Of a stretch of DNA of 64,000 nucleotides, positions 8,091 through 16,387 are shown in pieces. The notes below the pieces were generated by a model. It was given only the letters and a program-made list of their open reading frames with translations. It had not been told where the DNA came from and did no database searches. Location: NCBI GenBank assembly GCA_964489525.1, contig CAZAYY010000007.1, forward strand, positions 1 through 64,000, in the 5' to 3' direction. Both the position numbers and the translations under genes were made by a program. Each line of letters opens with the position of its first letter. Positions within the stretch are counted from its first letter, which is position 1. This stretch comes from CAZAYY01 sp964489525 (GTDB taxonomy: Bacteria > Chloroflexota > Anaerolineae > Anaerolineales > JABWBV01).

Positions 8091-8099
8091 TGGTATAAT
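8091..8099 (+). promoter_or_regulatory. extended -10 promoter (TGGTATAAT)
   Basis: TGG followed by TATAAT at 8094-8099, upstream of the small Cys-rich gene. The same TGGTATAAT nonamer precedes gyrB. No good -35 is visible, as is typical of extended -10 promoters. Confidence 0.45.
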
Positions 8100-8131
8100 C
8101 CTATTGTTATTTGAAATTTTGCCAACAATCT

Positions 8132-8485
8132 ATGTCTACTTCCGACAAATCAAGGGATTCAGCCGCGCACGATAATCACACCCACCCCATTTCAGAGGGT
8201 GGTGTTTGTGTTTACCTTGGCCTGGCCGACGACCGCGAAACCTGGCTGTCTTACCCCAGCCCGGGCAACTTCTGCCATTTGCTGGGTAAGGCCGTGGATG
8301 AAGACCACCAACAGTCTTTTTGCCTGTCCTCTCGTTGTGCGGAATGTCCGTTTGTGCAGCAGCCCGTTGTTATTCCTGCGTCCAGGGTCTATTGGGATAC
8401 TGCCGTGAAATGGGGCCAGAAAGCCAGTGGGGTGGCCTTCGTCTGGCTCCTCCTGGGTTGGATGGTCCGGTTGATTTTGCACTAG
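8132..8485 (+). CDS. small Cys-rich protein with C-terminal membrane segment
   Basis: 117 residues. ATG at 8132 was chosen; a TTG at 8111 is possible and neither has a clear ribosome binding site. Residues about 25-75 contain VYLGLADD, YPSPGNFC and FCLSSRCAECPF, with five cysteines. I associate this pattern with a small domain recurrent in Chloroflexota proteins of unknown role; this recollection could not be checked here. The cysteine spacing would suit a metal site or disulfides. Residues about 96-115 form one membrane helix at the extreme C terminus. It lies between divergent fmdB and the fatty-acid/phenylacetate genes. Function unknown. Confidence 0.65.
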   Translation: MSTSDKSRDSAAHDNHTHPISEGGVCVYLGLADDRETWLSYPSPGNFCHLLGKAVDEDHQQSFCLSSRCAECPFVQQPVVIPASRVYWDTAVKWGQKASGVAFVWLLLGWMVRLILH

Positions 8486-8557
8486 TACTCGTGATAACAT
8501 TCAGGGGTGTGGAAGTCCTCTTCCGCACCCCTGTTTTTATTTAACCATGGAGTCTTG

Positions 8558-9343
8558 ATGAGCGATCTTGTAATTTCAACCCTCGAAACTACGCCTTCGG
8601 GAGCGCAAATTGCCCTGGTTACCCTTAACCGGCCAGAAGCACTCAATGCGCTTTCTCCTGAAATGCTGGCGGCTTTATGCGAAGCCCTTGAAGAGGCTGA
8701 ACGTTCACCCGCTGTGCGAGCCGTGGTCATCGCTGGCAGCCCCAGGGTGTTTGCTGCCGGCGCCGATATTAAGCGTATGGCCGAGGCTTCTCCTCAAGAC
8801 ATTGTTAACCGCAACACCTTGCAGTATTGGAAGCGCATTCGCCAGGTAAACAAGCCTCTGGTGGCTGCGGTCAGCGGGTACGCCCTGGGTGGCGGGTGCG
8901 AGCTGGCTTTGGCTTGCGATTTGATTGTGGCTTCGGAAACAGCCCAATTTGGCCAACCCGAAATCAAGGTGGGCATCATGCCTGGGGCGGGCGGCACTCA
9001 ACGGTTGGCCAAGGCGTTAGGCCCTTACCGGGCCATGGAGATGGTGTTGACGGGTGAGCCGATCTCTGCCCAGCAGGCGTTGGATTTGGGCCTGGTGAAC
9101 CGGGTTGTGCCGGTGGAACGCTTTTTGGATGAAGCGCGCGAACTGGCTTTTCTGATTGCCAGCCGACCTGCTGTGGCCGTTCGGTTTGCTCGGGAAGCGG
9201 TTCGCTATGGGGTGGAACACACCCTCCAGGATGGAATGGAGGTTGAACGCCGGAATTTCATTTTGCTGTTTGATACCCAAGACCAGAAAGAGGGCATGCG
9301 GGCTTTTATTGAAAAAAGACCGCCTGTTTTCAAGGGAGAATAA
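8558..9343 (+). CDS. enoyl-CoA hydratase (crotonase)
   Basis: 261 residues. ATG at 8558 follows GGAG; the longer frame from 8507 lacks support. Oxyanion-hole motifs are RVFAAGADIK and GYALGGGCEL. Both catalytic glutamates are present (CEL and QPE, matching rat Glu144/Glu164), as is GAGGTQRL. It hydrates trans-2-enoyl-CoA to 3-hydroxyacyl-CoA. Five bp downstream lies the 3-hydroxyacyl-CoA dehydrogenase gene and then paaABC, so a role in phenylacetate degradation (PaaF/PaaG-like) or general beta-oxidation is likely. Confidence 0.92.
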   Translation: MSDLVISTLETTPSGAQIALVTLNRPEALNALSPEMLAALCEALEEAERSPAVRAVVIAGSPRVFAAGADIKRMAEASPQDIVNRNTLQYWKRIRQVNKPLVAAVSGYALGGGCELALACDLIVASETAQFGQPEIKVGIMPGAGGTQRLAKALGPYRAMEMVLTGEPISAQQALDLGLVNRVVPVERFLDEARELAFLIASRPAVAVRFAREAVRYGVEHTLQDGMEVERRNFILLFDTQDQKEGMRAFIEKRPPVFKGE

Positions 9344-9348
9344 ATTGT

Positions 9349-10905
9349 ATGAATGTGATCCAGCGCATTGGTATTGTAGGTGCGGGTACCATGGGCAGCG
9401 GAATTGCCCTGGTTGCGCTCACTTCCGGCTATGAAGTCGTTTTGCAAGATGTGTATGAGCCAACCCTTGAAAAAGCAAGGGCTTACCTGCAGCGTTTCCT
9501 GGCAAAAAAAGGCCAGGAAGACCGCTTCGCCCAGGTAACTTTTACCACCAGCCTGGACCTGCTGGCCCAGGCGGATGTGGTCATTGAAGCGGCCCTCGAA
9601 AAAATCGAAGTAAAACAGGACATTTTTACCCGCCTGGAGCAGGTTTGCCGCCCGGACGCCATCCTGGCAACCAACACCAGCACGTTGTCTGTCACGGCGG
9701 TGGCCGGCTCGATTGGCTCTCCCCACAGGGTGGCGGGAATGCACTTCTTTAATCCCGCCCCGGTGCTGCCCCTTGTGGAGGTCATCCAGGGGCTGCGCAC
9801 CCATCCGGATGTCGTGGCCGCCCTGGTGGACCTGGCCCGCAGCATGGGCAAGACACCCGTTCAAGTGCAAGACACTCCGGGGTTTATTGTCAACCGGGTG
9901 GCCAGGCCGTTTTATGGGGAAGCGCTGCGGCTTTTGGGAGAGGGTGTGGCCAGTTTTGAGGTAATTGACCAGGTGGTTCAGCTGGGTGGGGGTTTCCGGA
10001 TGGGGCCGTTTCGCCTGATGGATTTGATTGGGATTGATGTGAATGCGACTGCCATGCAGTCGATGTTTGACCAGTCTTTTGGCGAGCCGCGTTACCGCCC
10101 CCACGGCATCCAGATTCGGATGATGGCCAGCCGCGCCCTGGGGTATAAGGTGGGCGAGGGGTTTTACAATTACCATGAAGACGCCCCGCCACCCGCCATG
10201 CCCGTCCCGCCGGAAATTCGCGATAATGCAGGCACCATCCTGTTTTCACCGGGCACTTTTGCACCCGGGTTAGCCGAACTGGTTGAAAAAAGCGGTTATG
10301 TGCTGATGGCCTCTCCTCTACCAGAGGTTTCGCCTCTTTTGGGCATTGTTGCTGCCGGACGGGCCGAGGGTTTGAAGGAGCAGGTGCTGCTGCTCGACGC
10401 CACCCTTCCGCAGGATGTTCCTTTGTTGGTCCAATGCGCCGATATCAGCCTGTCTGAGGTGGCGGGTTGGCTGGAAAACCCGGAGCGGCTGGTAGGGTTC
10501 GATGGATTATTCTTGCATTCCGGGGCTGTTGCAACCCTGGTGGATGGCGGCTGGTTGTTGCCTGAAATTAAAGAAAAAGCAACCGATTTCTTCGCCGGCC
10601 TGGGCCGCCTGTCGTATTGGATTCCCGATTCACCGGGGTTGCTTCTTCCCCGGATCATCTGCATGTTGGTGAACGAGGGCGCTTTTGCAGTGCTGGAAAA
10701 AGTGGCAGACCCGGCCACCATAGACCTGGCAATGCGCCTGGGGGTGAATTACCCCGAAGGGCCGCTTGCCTCGGGTGAAAAACTTGGGTTTTCTAAAGTG
10801 CTGGCGGTTCTTGATTATCTCTACGATGAGTACCATGAAGATCGCTACCGGGCCTGTGTGCTGCTGCGGCGCTGGGCGCGCCTGGAAGCGATCCCCCGGC
10901 CGTAA
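9349..10905 (+). CDS. 3-hydroxyacyl-CoA dehydrogenase, PaaH type
   Basis: 518 residues. The N-terminal Rossmann domain starts with GIVGAGTMGSGIA. The catalytic His is in GMHFFNPAP (around residue 138). The first C-terminal domain carries DTPGFIVNRV; a second, degenerate one is in the last 120 residues (DSPGLLLPRI, NYPEGPL). This two-C-domain layout of about 500 residues is typical of PaaH-type enzymes, which oxidise the 3-hydroxyadipyl-CoA intermediate of phenylacetate catabolism with NAD+. It follows the hydratase by 5 bp. The window contains no thiolase (paaJ), ring-opening enzyme (paaZ) or ligase (paaK). Confidence 0.9.
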   Translation: MNVIQRIGIVGAGTMGSGIALVALTSGYEVVLQDVYEPTLEKARAYLQRFLAKKGQEDRFAQVTFTTSLDLLAQADVVIEAALEKIEVKQDIFTRLEQVCRPDAILATNTSTLSVTAVAGSIGSPHRVAGMHFFNPAPVLPLVEVIQGLRTHPDVVAALVDLARSMGKTPVQVQDTPGFIVNRVARPFYGEALRLLGEGVASFEVIDQVVQLGGGFRMGPFRLMDLIGIDVNATAMQSMFDQSFGEPRYRPHGIQIRMMASRALGYKVGEGFYNYHEDAPPPAMPVPPEIRDNAGTILFSPGTFAPGLAELVEKSGYVLMASPLPEVSPLLGIVAAGRAEGLKEQVLLLDATLPQDVPLLVQCADISLSEVAGWLENPERLVGFDGLFLHSGAVATLVDGGWLLPEIKEKATDFFAGLGRLSYWIPDSPGLLLPRIICMLVNEGAFAVLEKVADPATIDLAMRLGVNYPEGPLASGEKLGFSKVLAVLDYLYDEYHEDRYRACVLLRRWARLEAIPRP

Positions 10906-10942
10906 CGAGGCAAGGGTTCCCTTACCTGAGGAGGCAGCCGCA

Positions 10943-11617
10943 ATGACCCAATCCCATTCGATCCAATCCTGGGCAAAATTCCTATTTTTTTGGACAGCCT
11001 CGGTTGCGTTGAGTGCCGCGGCTGGAGCCTTTTTGGTGCTGTTGGCGTCCAACCTGGAAATGGAAGAAGACCGGCTTGTGCCGTTGGTGGTTCCTCTGGC
11101 CAGTCTGCTGGCAGGCCTGGCAGCAGGCACCTGGCAAGTTGCCCTTTTACGGAACCATTTACAAGTCTCTTTTGCCTGGGTTTGGGCAACGGGTTTGGGT
11201 TGGGCAGTGGGTCTGCCGCTGGTAATTGCCCTTTCTGCCTGGGTGTCGGGTTTCCGCAACGGCCTTTCCAGCCTGGATGCGCTCCTGGCGTTTACGCTTG
11301 GGGCCGGTTTGTCTGGGCTGGTTGCCGGGATTGCCCAGTGGATGGTGCTTGCGCCGAACCTCCCCCGTGCGGGATGGTGGCTGGTAGCCTCGGCGATGGG
11401 GTGGATTATGGCCTGGGTCGCCACCCTGGCATTGGCCTGGGCCTGGCAAGGAGAGGCGGGTTTTCCAGTGGCTTTCGAGCAGTGGCCAGCGGCGTTGGTG
11501 TTAGGTGGGGTGGCCGGGCTGTTGGTGGGTTTTGAAACTGGCATCGCTTTGGTGGGCCTTTTTGCCCAACGGGCCTGGGATGAGAAGCGTTTTCGCCGGG
11601 ATAGTTATCTACCCTGA
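10943..11617 (+). CDS. polytopic membrane protein of unknown function
   Basis: 224 residues with six clear membrane helices (about residues 12-35, 43-67, 75-100, 113-136, 147-168 and 178-200). ATG at 10943 is preceded by GAGGAGG. The protein is rich in Gly, Ala, Leu and Trp. No transporter or enzyme motif is visible. It sits between the hydroxyacyl-CoA dehydrogenase and paaA, possibly in the same transcript, but nothing in the sequence links it to phenylacetate. Confidence 0.7.
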   Translation: MTQSHSIQSWAKFLFFWTASVALSAAAGAFLVLLASNLEMEEDRLVPLVVPLASLLAGLAAGTWQVALLRNHLQVSFAWVWATGLGWAVGLPLVIALSAWVSGFRNGLSSLDALLAFTLGAGLSGLVAGIAQWMVLAPNLPRAGWWLVASAMGWIMAWVATLALAWAWQGEAGFPVAFEQWPAALVLGGVAGLLVGFETGIALVGLFAQRAWDEKRFRRDSYLP

Positions 11618-11741
11618 GGCAAATAGGGTAAAATAGCTGCGTTTCCTTGGTGCTGATCTTTTTGCTTTCTCTCCTGAGAACCATTTTGACGGGTCCTCAG
11701 GTACAGTGATTCACGAAACAACCTGATAGCTGGAGGTATTC

Positions 11742-12704
11742 ATGTACGGTGCTTCGGTTGAGGATATTGAAGAAGGCTCCCCAGACGCGCAAAAACTGCT
11801 TCATTTTGAAGAACGCATTCGTCGCGGCGAGAAAATTGAGCCGGGCGATTGGATGCCAGATGAATACCGCCGCCAGTTAATCCGGATGATCTCTCAGCAC
11901 GCCCACAGTGAAGTTGTTGGGATGCTGCCCGAAGGCGCCTGGATTACCCGTGCCCCAAACCTGCGGCGCAAACTGATTTTGTTGGCCAAAGTACAGGATG
12001 AAGGCGGGCATGGCCAGTACCTCTATCACGCTGCTGAGACTCTGGGGGCGACCCGTGAAGAGATGATTGATGCCCTGCTGCGCGGCAAGGCCAAGTATTC
12101 CAGCGTTTTCAATTACCCCACCCTCACCTGGGCAGATAATGGTGTGATTGGCTACCTTGTGGACGGCGCGGCGATTTTAAACCAGACCATGCTTGCTCGC
12201 TGTTCTTATGGCCCTTATTCCAGAGCGATGGTGCGGATCTGCGCGGAAGAGAGCTTCCATTTCCAACAGGGGAAAGAAATGGTCATTCTTTATTCCCAGG
12301 GCACACCGGTCCAACGCGAAATGATCCAGGATGCCATCAACCGTTGGTGGTGGCCTTCTCTGATGATGTTCGGCCCTCACGACACCGATTCCCCCAACAG
12401 CCAGGTGCTGACTCGGTGGGGCATCAAAACCAAAACCAATGACCAGCTTCGTCATACTTTTGTCAACCAGATTGTGCCCGAACTGCATCTGCTGGGTCTG
12501 TCGGTTCCCGACCCGGCCATGCGGCAGGATGAAGCCTCTGGGGAATGGTTTCACGGGCCAATTGATTGGGATGAGTTTTGGCGGGTGTTGAAAGGCGATG
12601 GCCCATGCAACCAGGAGCGGATGGCTGCCCGCCAGGCCGCGCATGATGATGGCCTTTGGGTGCGAGAAGCCCTGGCTGCCTACGCTGAAAAGTACACTTC
12701 CTGA
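11742..12704 (+). CDS. paaA: 1,2-phenylacetyl-CoA epoxidase, catalytic subunit A
   Basis: 320 residues. This is the diiron oxygenase subunit that epoxidises the ring of phenylacetyl-CoA. Carboxylate/His clusters expected of the four-helix ferritin-like core are visible: SQHAHSEVVG, KVQDEGGHGQ and CAEESFHFQQG. GGAGG precedes the ATG by 5 nt. paaB and paaC follow within 10 bp and by overlap. The reductase PaaE and maturation factor PaaD are not in this window, so electron delivery must be encoded elsewhere or differently. Confidence 0.95.
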   Translation: MYGASVEDIEEGSPDAQKLLHFEERIRRGEKIEPGDWMPDEYRRQLIRMISQHAHSEVVGMLPEGAWITRAPNLRRKLILLAKVQDEGGHGQYLYHAAETLGATREEMIDALLRGKAKYSSVFNYPTLTWADNGVIGYLVDGAAILNQTMLARCSYGPYSRAMVRICAEESFHFQQGKEMVILYSQGTPVQREMIQDAINRWWWPSLMMFGPHDTDSPNSQVLTRWGIKTKTNDQLRHTFVNQIVPELHLLGLSVPDPAMRQDEASGEWFHGPIDWDEFWRVLKGDGPCNQERMAARQAAHDDGLWVREALAAYAEKYTS

Positions 12705-12713
12705 GGAGTTCGG

Positions 12714-13277
12714 ATGGACACGCAATGGCCGCAGTATATTGTGTTCGATCAGCCCGACCCCAACTCCCCCCCGGAATATGCCGGGTCGGTCCATGCCCCC
12801 GATGATGAAATGGCGCTGCTTAACGCCAGGGATGTTTTCGCCCGCCGGCCCAACCATGCCAGCATGTGGGTGGTCCAGCAGCGCTATATTTTCGCCCGCA
12901 CCCGGCAGGAATTGACCGAAGTTTCCCTTGCTGCCAGCCCCGGGGAGCCAGCAGGTGAGAAGTACATCCTGTTCACCAAGGCCAGCCATAAAGCCGCAAT
13001 CCGGTATTTCGGAGAAGTCCAGGCGGCTTCTCCTGAAGGCGCCATGGCGGCAGCCCTTCAACGAGTTCCCCTGTCAAAGGCTGTGTTGTGGTGGGTGGTT
13101 CCTGCTGTTCGGGTTGTGATGCTTCCCGCACAGGAAACCCCTCATTTTTTTAACCCCGCCCACGAGAAACCCTTCCGCCACCAATCCCATTATCATGTGG
13201 TCACCCTGATGCGTGAAGCAAAAAAGCGCCGTTTGGGTGGGGCGCCCTCTCAGCCGGGAAAGGAAAAAACCAAATGA
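12714..13277 (+). CDS. paaB: phenylacetyl-CoA epoxidase subunit B, internally duplicated
   Basis: 187 residues, about twice the usual 95. The first half (residues 5-70) has the PaaB features VFDQ, AGSVHAPDDEMALLNARDVFARR and SMWVV. The second half (residues 83-165) repeats the fold (YILFTKASHKAA, EGAMAAAL, VLWWVVPA) and carries the typical end, FFNPAHEKPFRHQSHY. Only the second copy has this tail. PaaB has no active site and holds PaaAC together. GAGG precedes the ATG, and the stop overlaps paaC as ATGA. Confidence 0.9.
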   Translation: MDTQWPQYIVFDQPDPNSPPEYAGSVHAPDDEMALLNARDVFARRPNHASMWVVQQRYIFARTRQELTEVSLAASPGEPAGEKYILFTKASHKAAIRYFGEVQAASPEGAMAAALQRVPLSKAVLWWVVPAVRVVMLPAQETPHFFNPAHEKPFRHQSHYHVVTLMREAKKRRLGGAPSQPGKEKTK

Positions 13278-14041
13278 TCCCTTCTGGTTCCGCGCTTGAA
13301 CTTGCTGCGTTTTTCCTGACCCTGGCGGACGATGAACTGATTCTCGGCCACCGGGATTCGGAATGGTGCGGTCATGCACCCATTTTGGAAGAAGATATTG
13401 CTTTTGCCAATATTGCCCTGGATGAGTTGGGCCACGCCCGCCTGTGGTACGGGCTGCATGCGTCTTTGTTGGGTCAAGATCCCGAAAAATACCCAGACCG
13501 GTTGGTTTATTTCCGGTCATACCAGGATTTTCGGTGCGCCGACCTGGTCACACTGCCCCGGGGCGACTGGGCTTTCACCATTTTGCGCCAGTTTATATTT
13601 GATGTATATGAAAAAAAACTGCTGGCCGCCCTGCGCACCAGCCAGTTTACCCCTGCCGCTGAAGTGGCCGCGAAAATCGGCCAGGAAGAGATCTATCACC
13701 TCCGCCACCTGAACGCCTGGGTCCGCCGCCTGGGTTTGGGGACCACGGAATCGAACCGGCGGATGCAAAAAGCGCTGGACACCCTCTGGCCGTATACTGC
13801 CGAACTGTTTGAATCCGTCCGCTTTCCGCAGGTGCTGGTTGAAGAAGGGCTGATTCCAGCCCCGCAGATTTTGTATGCGAGTTGGTTCTCGGAAATCCAG
13901 GGTGCCTTTGGGCAGGCCGGGCTGGTGATTCCGGTTTTGGAAAACCGGTCGACTTCGCATAGACGTGAAAACCCGCATCTGGCCGCACTTATTGAAGAGA
14001 TGCAGCAGGTGGCCCGGCTCGACCCCGACGCCGCCTGGTAG
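13274..14041 (+). CDS. paaC: phenylacetyl-CoA epoxidase structural subunit C
   Basis: 255 residues. It is the PaaA-like partner subunit that has largely lost its diiron site and forms the PaaAC heterodimer. Family features: LADDELILGHRDSEWCGHAP near the N terminus, EEDIAFANIALDELGHAR, and QEEIYHLRHLNAWV. It starts within the paaB stop (ATGA), indicating coupled translation. Confidence 0.94.
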   Translation: MIPSGSALELAAFFLTLADDELILGHRDSEWCGHAPILEEDIAFANIALDELGHARLWYGLHASLLGQDPEKYPDRLVYFRSYQDFRCADLVTLPRGDWAFTILRQFIFDVYEKKLLAALRTSQFTPAAEVAAKIGQEEIYHLRHLNAWVRRLGLGTTESNRRMQKALDTLWPYTAELFESVRFPQVLVEEGLIPAPQILYASWFSEIQGAFGQAGLVIPVLENRSTSHRRENPHLAALIEEMQQVARLDPDAAW

Positions 14042-14050
14042 GAGGGCGAT

Positions 14051-16387
14051 TTGCGGCAGGCAGTTTCACGCTTGTGGTTTGCCCGAAAGTGGCCTCCGGA
14101 GGCCTGGGTTATGGCTGCTTCATGGGTGCTATTACTGCCCGTCCTGTGGCCAGGGCGGGCTTTATTTTGGGGTACGCCCATATTGCAGTTTCACCCGTGG
14201 CGCGAATTTGCCATCGCCACACTGAAAAGCGGGGAGTGGCCCTTGTGGAACCCCTGGGTTGGCATGGGGGCACCCCTTGCTGCCAACTACCAATCTGCCC
14301 TGTTTTACCCACCGCACCTTTTGTATGGCTTCTTCTCGGTTTTTGGGGAGGGTGCTCTGGCCTGGTCGCAAGGGCTGATGGTGCTGCTGCACCTGTGGCT
14401 GGCTGGCCTGGGGATGGTTGCTCTGGCGCGCAGCCTGGGGTTAGGCGAGTTGGCCCAGGCGATCAGCGGACTGGCTTTCGCGCTGAGCGGTTACCTGGTG
14501 GCCCGGGCCGGTTTTTTGAGCATCATTGCCACAGCGGCCTGGCTGCCTTGGATTTTTTGGGCCCTCCATGGAATTGCCCAAGGGCCGCCTGCCAGGCGGA
14601 CGCGCTTTTTCCTGTGGCTGGTGCTGGTGGTGGGCCTGCAGCTGTTGGCTGGCCACGCCCAAACTGCCTGGTACAGCCTTGCGGCGGGCGGCGCATTTGC
14701 GTTGTTTTCGGGCGCTGCAGCTGGTCCCGCCCGCAGGGTGGCTGCGGCACTGCAAATGGCAGGGATCTATCTTACAGCCGGCGTTTTTGCGGCTTTACTG
14801 GCGGCCATTCAGCTTCTGCCAACCTTTGAGCTTCTGCAAAATTCTGCCCGGGCTGCTGGCGCAGACCTGGATTTTGTGATGACTTATTCTTTTTGGCCCT
14901 GGCGGTTTTTGACCCTGGCAGCGCCTGGCATGTTCGGCAGCCCGGCAGCGGGCAATTATTGGGGCTATGGGAATTATTGGGAAGATGCGGTGTATATCGG
15001 CCTGCTGCCGCTGGTATTGGCCGGAACGGCTTTGTTCCTGGCTTCACGACAAAAAAGCGCCAGGCCGCTCGTGGTGTTCTTGGGGGGGTTGGCGGCGGTG
15101 GGGTTTGTGCTTGGCCTGGGTAAAAACACGCCAGTTTTTCCCTGGCTGTACCAGAACATTCCCACCTTCGATATGTTTCAGGCGCCTACCCGCTATACCC
15201 TCTGGGCGGTATTTTCCCTGGCACTCCTGGCCGGTTGGGGCGCTGAACACTGGGATTCTGCCGCTGCTGGCCAATCGCGCCGCTGGTTTGCCCGCCTGGC
15301 GGTAGCCTCGTTGGGTTGGGTGATTGCCGGGCTGTTCATGCAATCCGTTCTGGGGGGGCAGGAACAGACCTTTGCCTGGGCGTTTGTCCAATTTGGGCTG
15401 CTGGCGTTTGCGGGGTGCGTACTGGCGTATGGTAAGCCCGCATTGGGGTCGCCGCGGCGCACGGCCTGGAGGCGCCTGGTGAGCCTGCTCGTGACAGTGG
15501 ATTTGCTGCTTGCGGCTTGGGGACTGCTCCCTGGGATTGACCGTGAAACATATACCGACCCCCCCCCTCAGGCTGCCAGCCTGGCCGGGGCGTTGGATGG
15601 CAAACGATTGTTTCTATTTGCCAACGATGAATACCGCTTGAAGTTTGACCGTTATTTTTCTTTCAGAACCTATCACCAGGATTTTTCCACCCTGCGCAGT
15701 TCTTACCTTCCCAACCTTGGAATGCTCGAGCGCCTGCCATCTGCGAACAATTTTGACCCTTTGCTTGTCGGACGGTATGCAAACTGGATGGAGCGCCTGG
15801 AAGAAGCCTCCCCCGAACTGCAGCAGCGCATGACGGCGGATATGGCGGTTGGGTTGGTGGGTATCCCGCAAGATGAAGGGTCCCTTCCTGTGCGTTTTGA
15901 ACCCATCGAGAGCAGCGAGCGTATCCGGTGGGCCACATGTGCGATCTTTGCCGGTTCAGCCGAATCCGCCTGGGCTGCGTATGCGGGCCTCGAAAACCCC
16001 GACACGCATGTAGTGGTTGAAGGGGCGCCGACCGGCCAGGTTCTCTGTGCTGAACCTGCGCAACCTGCCGAGATCCAAATTATCCAGGAAAGCGCCAACA
16101 GCCTGCATCTGCAGGTCACTGCACCTCAAGGCGGCTGGTTGGTGTGGGCCGATACCTGGTATCCCGGCTGGCAGGCCTGGTTGGGGGATGGAACACCATT
16201 CGAAATTTACCCGGCCAACACGGTTTTTCGGGCGATATTCGTGCCGGAAGGCGATCATTCTATCCGGTTTGCCTATCGCCCTGTTTCGTTTTTCACCGGG
16301 CTTGGCTTAAGCCTGGCTGCCTGGTTGGCCTGGGCGTTGAGCGCTGCCTGGCTTACCTGGCGGCATTCTGGAGAGAGGAATGCGTAA
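14051..16387 (+). CDS. YfhO-like large integral membrane protein
   Basis: 778 residues. TTG start at 14051 directly follows TAGGAGGGCGAT, a strong ribosome binding site that begins in the paaC stop. There are about twelve membrane helices from residue 17 to 490, then a soluble extracytoplasmic part (about 500-740) with WADTWYPGWQAWLGDG and AIFVPEGDHSIRFAYRP, the sequence style of the YfhO family C-terminal domain, and a last helix pair. YfhO proteins are GT-C-like and are implicated in glycosylating lipoteichoic acid or other envelope glycans. Substrate unknown. The next membrane protein overlaps by 8 bp. Confidence 0.75.
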   Translation: MRQAVSRLWFARKWPPEAWVMAASWVLLLPVLWPGRALFWGTPILQFHPWREFAIATLKSGEWPLWNPWVGMGAPLAANYQSALFYPPHLLYGFFSVFGEGALAWSQGLMVLLHLWLAGLGMVALARSLGLGELAQAISGLAFALSGYLVARAGFLSIIATAAWLPWIFWALHGIAQGPPARRTRFFLWLVLVVGLQLLAGHAQTAWYSLAAGGAFALFSGAAAGPARRVAAALQMAGIYLTAGVFAALLAAIQLLPTFELLQNSARAAGADLDFVMTYSFWPWRFLTLAAPGMFGSPAAGNYWGYGNYWEDAVYIGLLPLVLAGTALFLASRQKSARPLVVFLGGLAAVGFVLGLGKNTPVFPWLYQNIPTFDMFQAPTRYTLWAVFSLALLAGWGAEHWDSAAAGQSRRWFARLAVASLGWVIAGLFMQSVLGGQEQTFAWAFVQFGLLAFAGCVLAYGKPALGSPRRTAWRRLVSLLVTVDLLLAAWGLLPGIDRETYTDPPPQAASLAGALDGKRLFLFANDEYRLKFDRYFSFRTYHQDFSTLRSSYLPNLGMLERLPSANNFDPLLVGRYANWMERLEEASPELQQRMTADMAVGLVGIPQDEGSLPVRFEPIESSERIRWATCAIFAGSAESAWAAYAGLENPDTHVVVEGAPTGQVLCAEPAQPAEIQIIQESANSLHLQVTAPQGGWLVWADTWYPGWQAWLGDGTPFEIYPANTVFRAIFVPEGDHSIRFAYRPVSFFTGLGLSLAAWLAWALSAAWLTWRHSGERNA

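Noticed and set aside
9205..10176. 323-residue open frame on the minus strand
   Set aside because: Antisense shadow of the hydratase and hydroxyacyl-CoA dehydrogenase genes; no protein family features.
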